In this document: positions 62,544 to 64,000 of the stretch, in pieces
How the letters are laid out: each line of letters begins with the position of its first letter
Position numbering within the stretch: position 1 is the first letter of the stretch
Assembly: GCA_964219345.1 (NCBI GenBank)
Contig: CAXPPN010000049.1
Coordinates: 57,007-121,006, forward strand
DNA: 64,000 nucleotides
Direction of reading: 5' to 3'
Origin: UBA3537 sp964219345
GTDB taxonomy: Bacteria > Bacteroidota > Bacteroidia > Flavobacteriales > Flavobacteriaceae
Made by a program: the position numbers and the translations under genes
The notes under the pieces: model-generated
What the model was told of the DNA's origin: nothing
The model's input: only the letters and a program-made list of their open reading frames with translations
Database searches by the model: none

Positions 62544-63929
62544 TTAATCCGTAACCACAGCTGCTAAAATAGGGGTATTACTCTTTACAACCACATAGGT
62601 TGATGTGGCATAATAAGCATCTCCATTGGCGCCATCATTTGTCCAATCCTCAAAATCATATTCAAAATTAAATGACGATAGTGCATTATCTAAAGCGTTG
62701 GTTCTAACCGGAACAATCATTCCTGGGCACCACCCTGCACGGTCTGGGGTCCAATTTCCAGGCGATTGGTTATTTATTGGATTGGAAGCACAACCAATAG
62801 GCCCCATATAGTGTTGAAAGGTATTTGTACCATTAATTTTTATATGATGTGTTCTATAGCACCATTCTGCACATGGTCGTCCGCCTGGATCATACGGCGT
62901 TGCATGGCCCCAACCAGAAATTAAGGTTCTCAAATGGGCGCTTTCAGTGTTGGATGGCAATTCGATAGATTTATCCAAATCCAAACTATGACTTACACCA
63001 TAAGGAACGCCACTAATCGAATTAGCGTGGAAATTTAAAACTTCAGAAACCGCATAATGTGGATAATCAATTTCATATGCAGGAAGACCTTGAGTTTCTT
63101 CAATAAAATCAAAAGTTAGCGTTACAATATCGGCTTTTGCAGTCCAGTTTTCAATATAGATTCGGAGTTCTACTGAACCTGAAAGCAACGATTTAAAGTC
63201 GGTGACATCAAATTCTAAACCACGATCGAGCAGCTGAGTCCCAACCCAGTAGGGCGTAATATAACGACCAATTTCTAACCAATTATTGGTTGTAGGGTCT
63301 TTAATTTTAATGTTCGCAAAGCGATCCCAATCATCACATCCTGTTACAGGACAGTCAATTTCCAAGTACATCTTGATTTGTTGTATTGTACTTAGATCGT
63401 CATGAAGTGTAAAGGTTTGACTAGCCGCTTGATTAAATCCACCACCAAAGCCCAATGGCTGTTGATTAAAGGTTGTATAACTATGAGTGATGCGGGTGCC
63501 CATACCCGAAAGAATAACATCTTCTTGTGTATTGCCACTTTCTAAAAGGATTTCACCTGTTTGCTGCCCCACAACAGTAGGTCTAAAACGCACATAAACT
63601 GTGGTGGCATTGTTGGCCTCAGATGATGGAATTTGTAAGTTATTGGAAAAATTGGTATTGTCCAACGATACCTCAAAATCTCCAGAGGCAGTAATATCAA
63701 TACCCTCATCAAGATTACTTCCATCAACAGTTACAGTTTGTGCTGTTGAATTGTTAAGTAAATAGGATTCTCCAAAACTAATGCTCGATGTATTAACATT
63801 TATTTTTGGTTGTGGAGGTGGTGGTGTTGATGATGAACCAGAATCCCCGTCGCTACTGCAATAGACAAAACTTAAGGCAATTATACACAAAAACAAGTGG
63901 TTTAAACGCCTAAAATAGAATGCTTTCAT
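62544..63929 (-). CDS. Surface lipoprotein peptide-N-glycosidase F
   Basis: A 461-residue PNGase F, removing N-glycans at asparagine. A lipoprotein signal ends at Cys24 (SFVYC) and the following SSDGDSGSSS resembles a Bacteroidetes surface-export tag. Residues about 41-145 are an Ig-like (ASPM/SPD-2/Hydin-type) domain absent from classical PNGase F. The catalytic region then aligns with it: Asp202 in CDDWDRF (Asp60), Glu260 in YIENW (Glu118), Glu355 in CAEWC (Glu206). Cysteine pairs 193/198, 353/357 and 380/401 match its three disulfides. The gene runs toward the secreted protein; its promoter is in the last 70 bp, with no exact -7 box. Confidence 0.95.
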   Translation of the reverse strand: MKAFYFRRLNHLFLCIIALSFVYCSSDGDSGSSSTPPPPQPKINVNTSSISFGESYLLNNSTAQTVTVDGSNLDEGIDITASGDFEVSLDNTNFSNNLQIPSSEANNATTVYVRFRPTVVGQQTGEILLESGNTQEDVILSGMGTRITHSYTTFNQQPLGFGGGFNQAASQTFTLHDDLSTIQQIKMYLEIDCPVTGCDDWDRFANIKIKDPTTNNWLEIGRYITPYWVGTQLLDRGLEFDVTDFKSLLSGSVELRIYIENWTAKADIVTLTFDFIEETQGLPAYEIDYPHYAVSEVLNFHANSISGVPYGVSHSLDLDKSIELPSNTESAHLRTLISGWGHATPYDPGGRPCAEWCYRTHHIKINGTNTFQHYMGPIGCASNPINNQSPGNWTPDRAGWCPGMIVPVRTNALDNALSSFNFEYDFEDWTNDGANGDAYYATSTYVVVKSNTPILAAVVTD

Positions 63930-64000
63930 AATTGGTTAATTGAATTCTATTGCAATATAATTAAAGTTAAAAAATAACTTACTTGCCAATACAGAAATTA

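Overview
The window is a contiguous stretch of a Bacteroidetes chromosome, almost certainly a member of the Flavobacteriaceae. Support comes from the AT-rich composition, absent Shine-Dalgarno sequences, many -7 promoter boxes of the Bacteroidetes type TAnnTTTG, Flavobacteria-typical families (DUF4294, DUF3822, DUF3817), and a PNGase F homologue whose catalytic residues and disulfide cysteines all match the classical flavobacterial enzyme. It looks like housekeeping chromosome: I see no rRNA, tRNA, CRISPR array, transposase, integrase or prophage.

Layout. 1-12.9 kb: the 3' part of purC, a membrane acyltransferase, acetyl-CoA synthetase, a lipoprotein hydrolase, a Nudix enzyme, an M42 peptidase, a DUF4294 protein, a small unannotated transcription unit (7.4-7.6 kb), a ZIP metal transporter with a methyltransferase, an RlmL-type rRNA methyltransferase and a helicase. 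13.4-20.2 kb: the isoleucine/valine operon ilvD-ilvB-ilvN-ilvC-ilvA. 20.3-22.3 kb: DUF3817, MscS channel, small conserved protein. 22.3-30.2 kb (minus strand): a full histidine operon hisG-D-C-B-H-A-F-IE followed by truA, led by a histidine-rich leader peptide and attenuator. 30.3-35.7 kb (minus strand): prohibitin-like protein, VWA protein, fabG, transaldolase, a short-chain dehydrogenase and SRP RNA. 35.8-41.5 kb: glutaminyl cyclotransferase, thioesterase, beta-helix lipoprotein, glyA, fumarylacetoacetase. 41.7-46.6 kb: the threonine operon thrA-thrB-thrC behind two mini-ORFs and a stem-loop. 46.6-55.4 kb: gcvT, an RmlD-like protein, yebC, a PlsC-like acyltransferase with kdnB and kdsB, a RecD-like helicase, two flavobacterial hypotheticals and rsmD. 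55.4-64 kb: RNase P RNA, dnaX, miaE, ppx/gppA, pdxH, DUF3784, D-lactate dehydrogenase, a secreted protein and a surface PNGase F.

The genes cooperate mainly in amino-acid synthesis: thrABC makes threonine, ilvA turns it into 2-oxobutanoate and ilvBNCD completes isoleucine and valine; the his operon makes histidine from PRPP. Control seems to differ by operon. The his operon has a classical transcription attenuator. The thr operon has a Thr/Ile-rich leader peptide whose codons overlap a stem that hides the start codon of a second mini-ORF, which itself overlaps the thrA start. The ilv operon has no leader, only a palindrome upstream of its promoter. The least explained element is the roughly 110-nt transcription unit at 7.4-7.6 kb, with tandem 20-bp LytTR-like repeats, a promoter box, a 16-codon His-rich ORF and a terminator, but no downstream gene on its strand.
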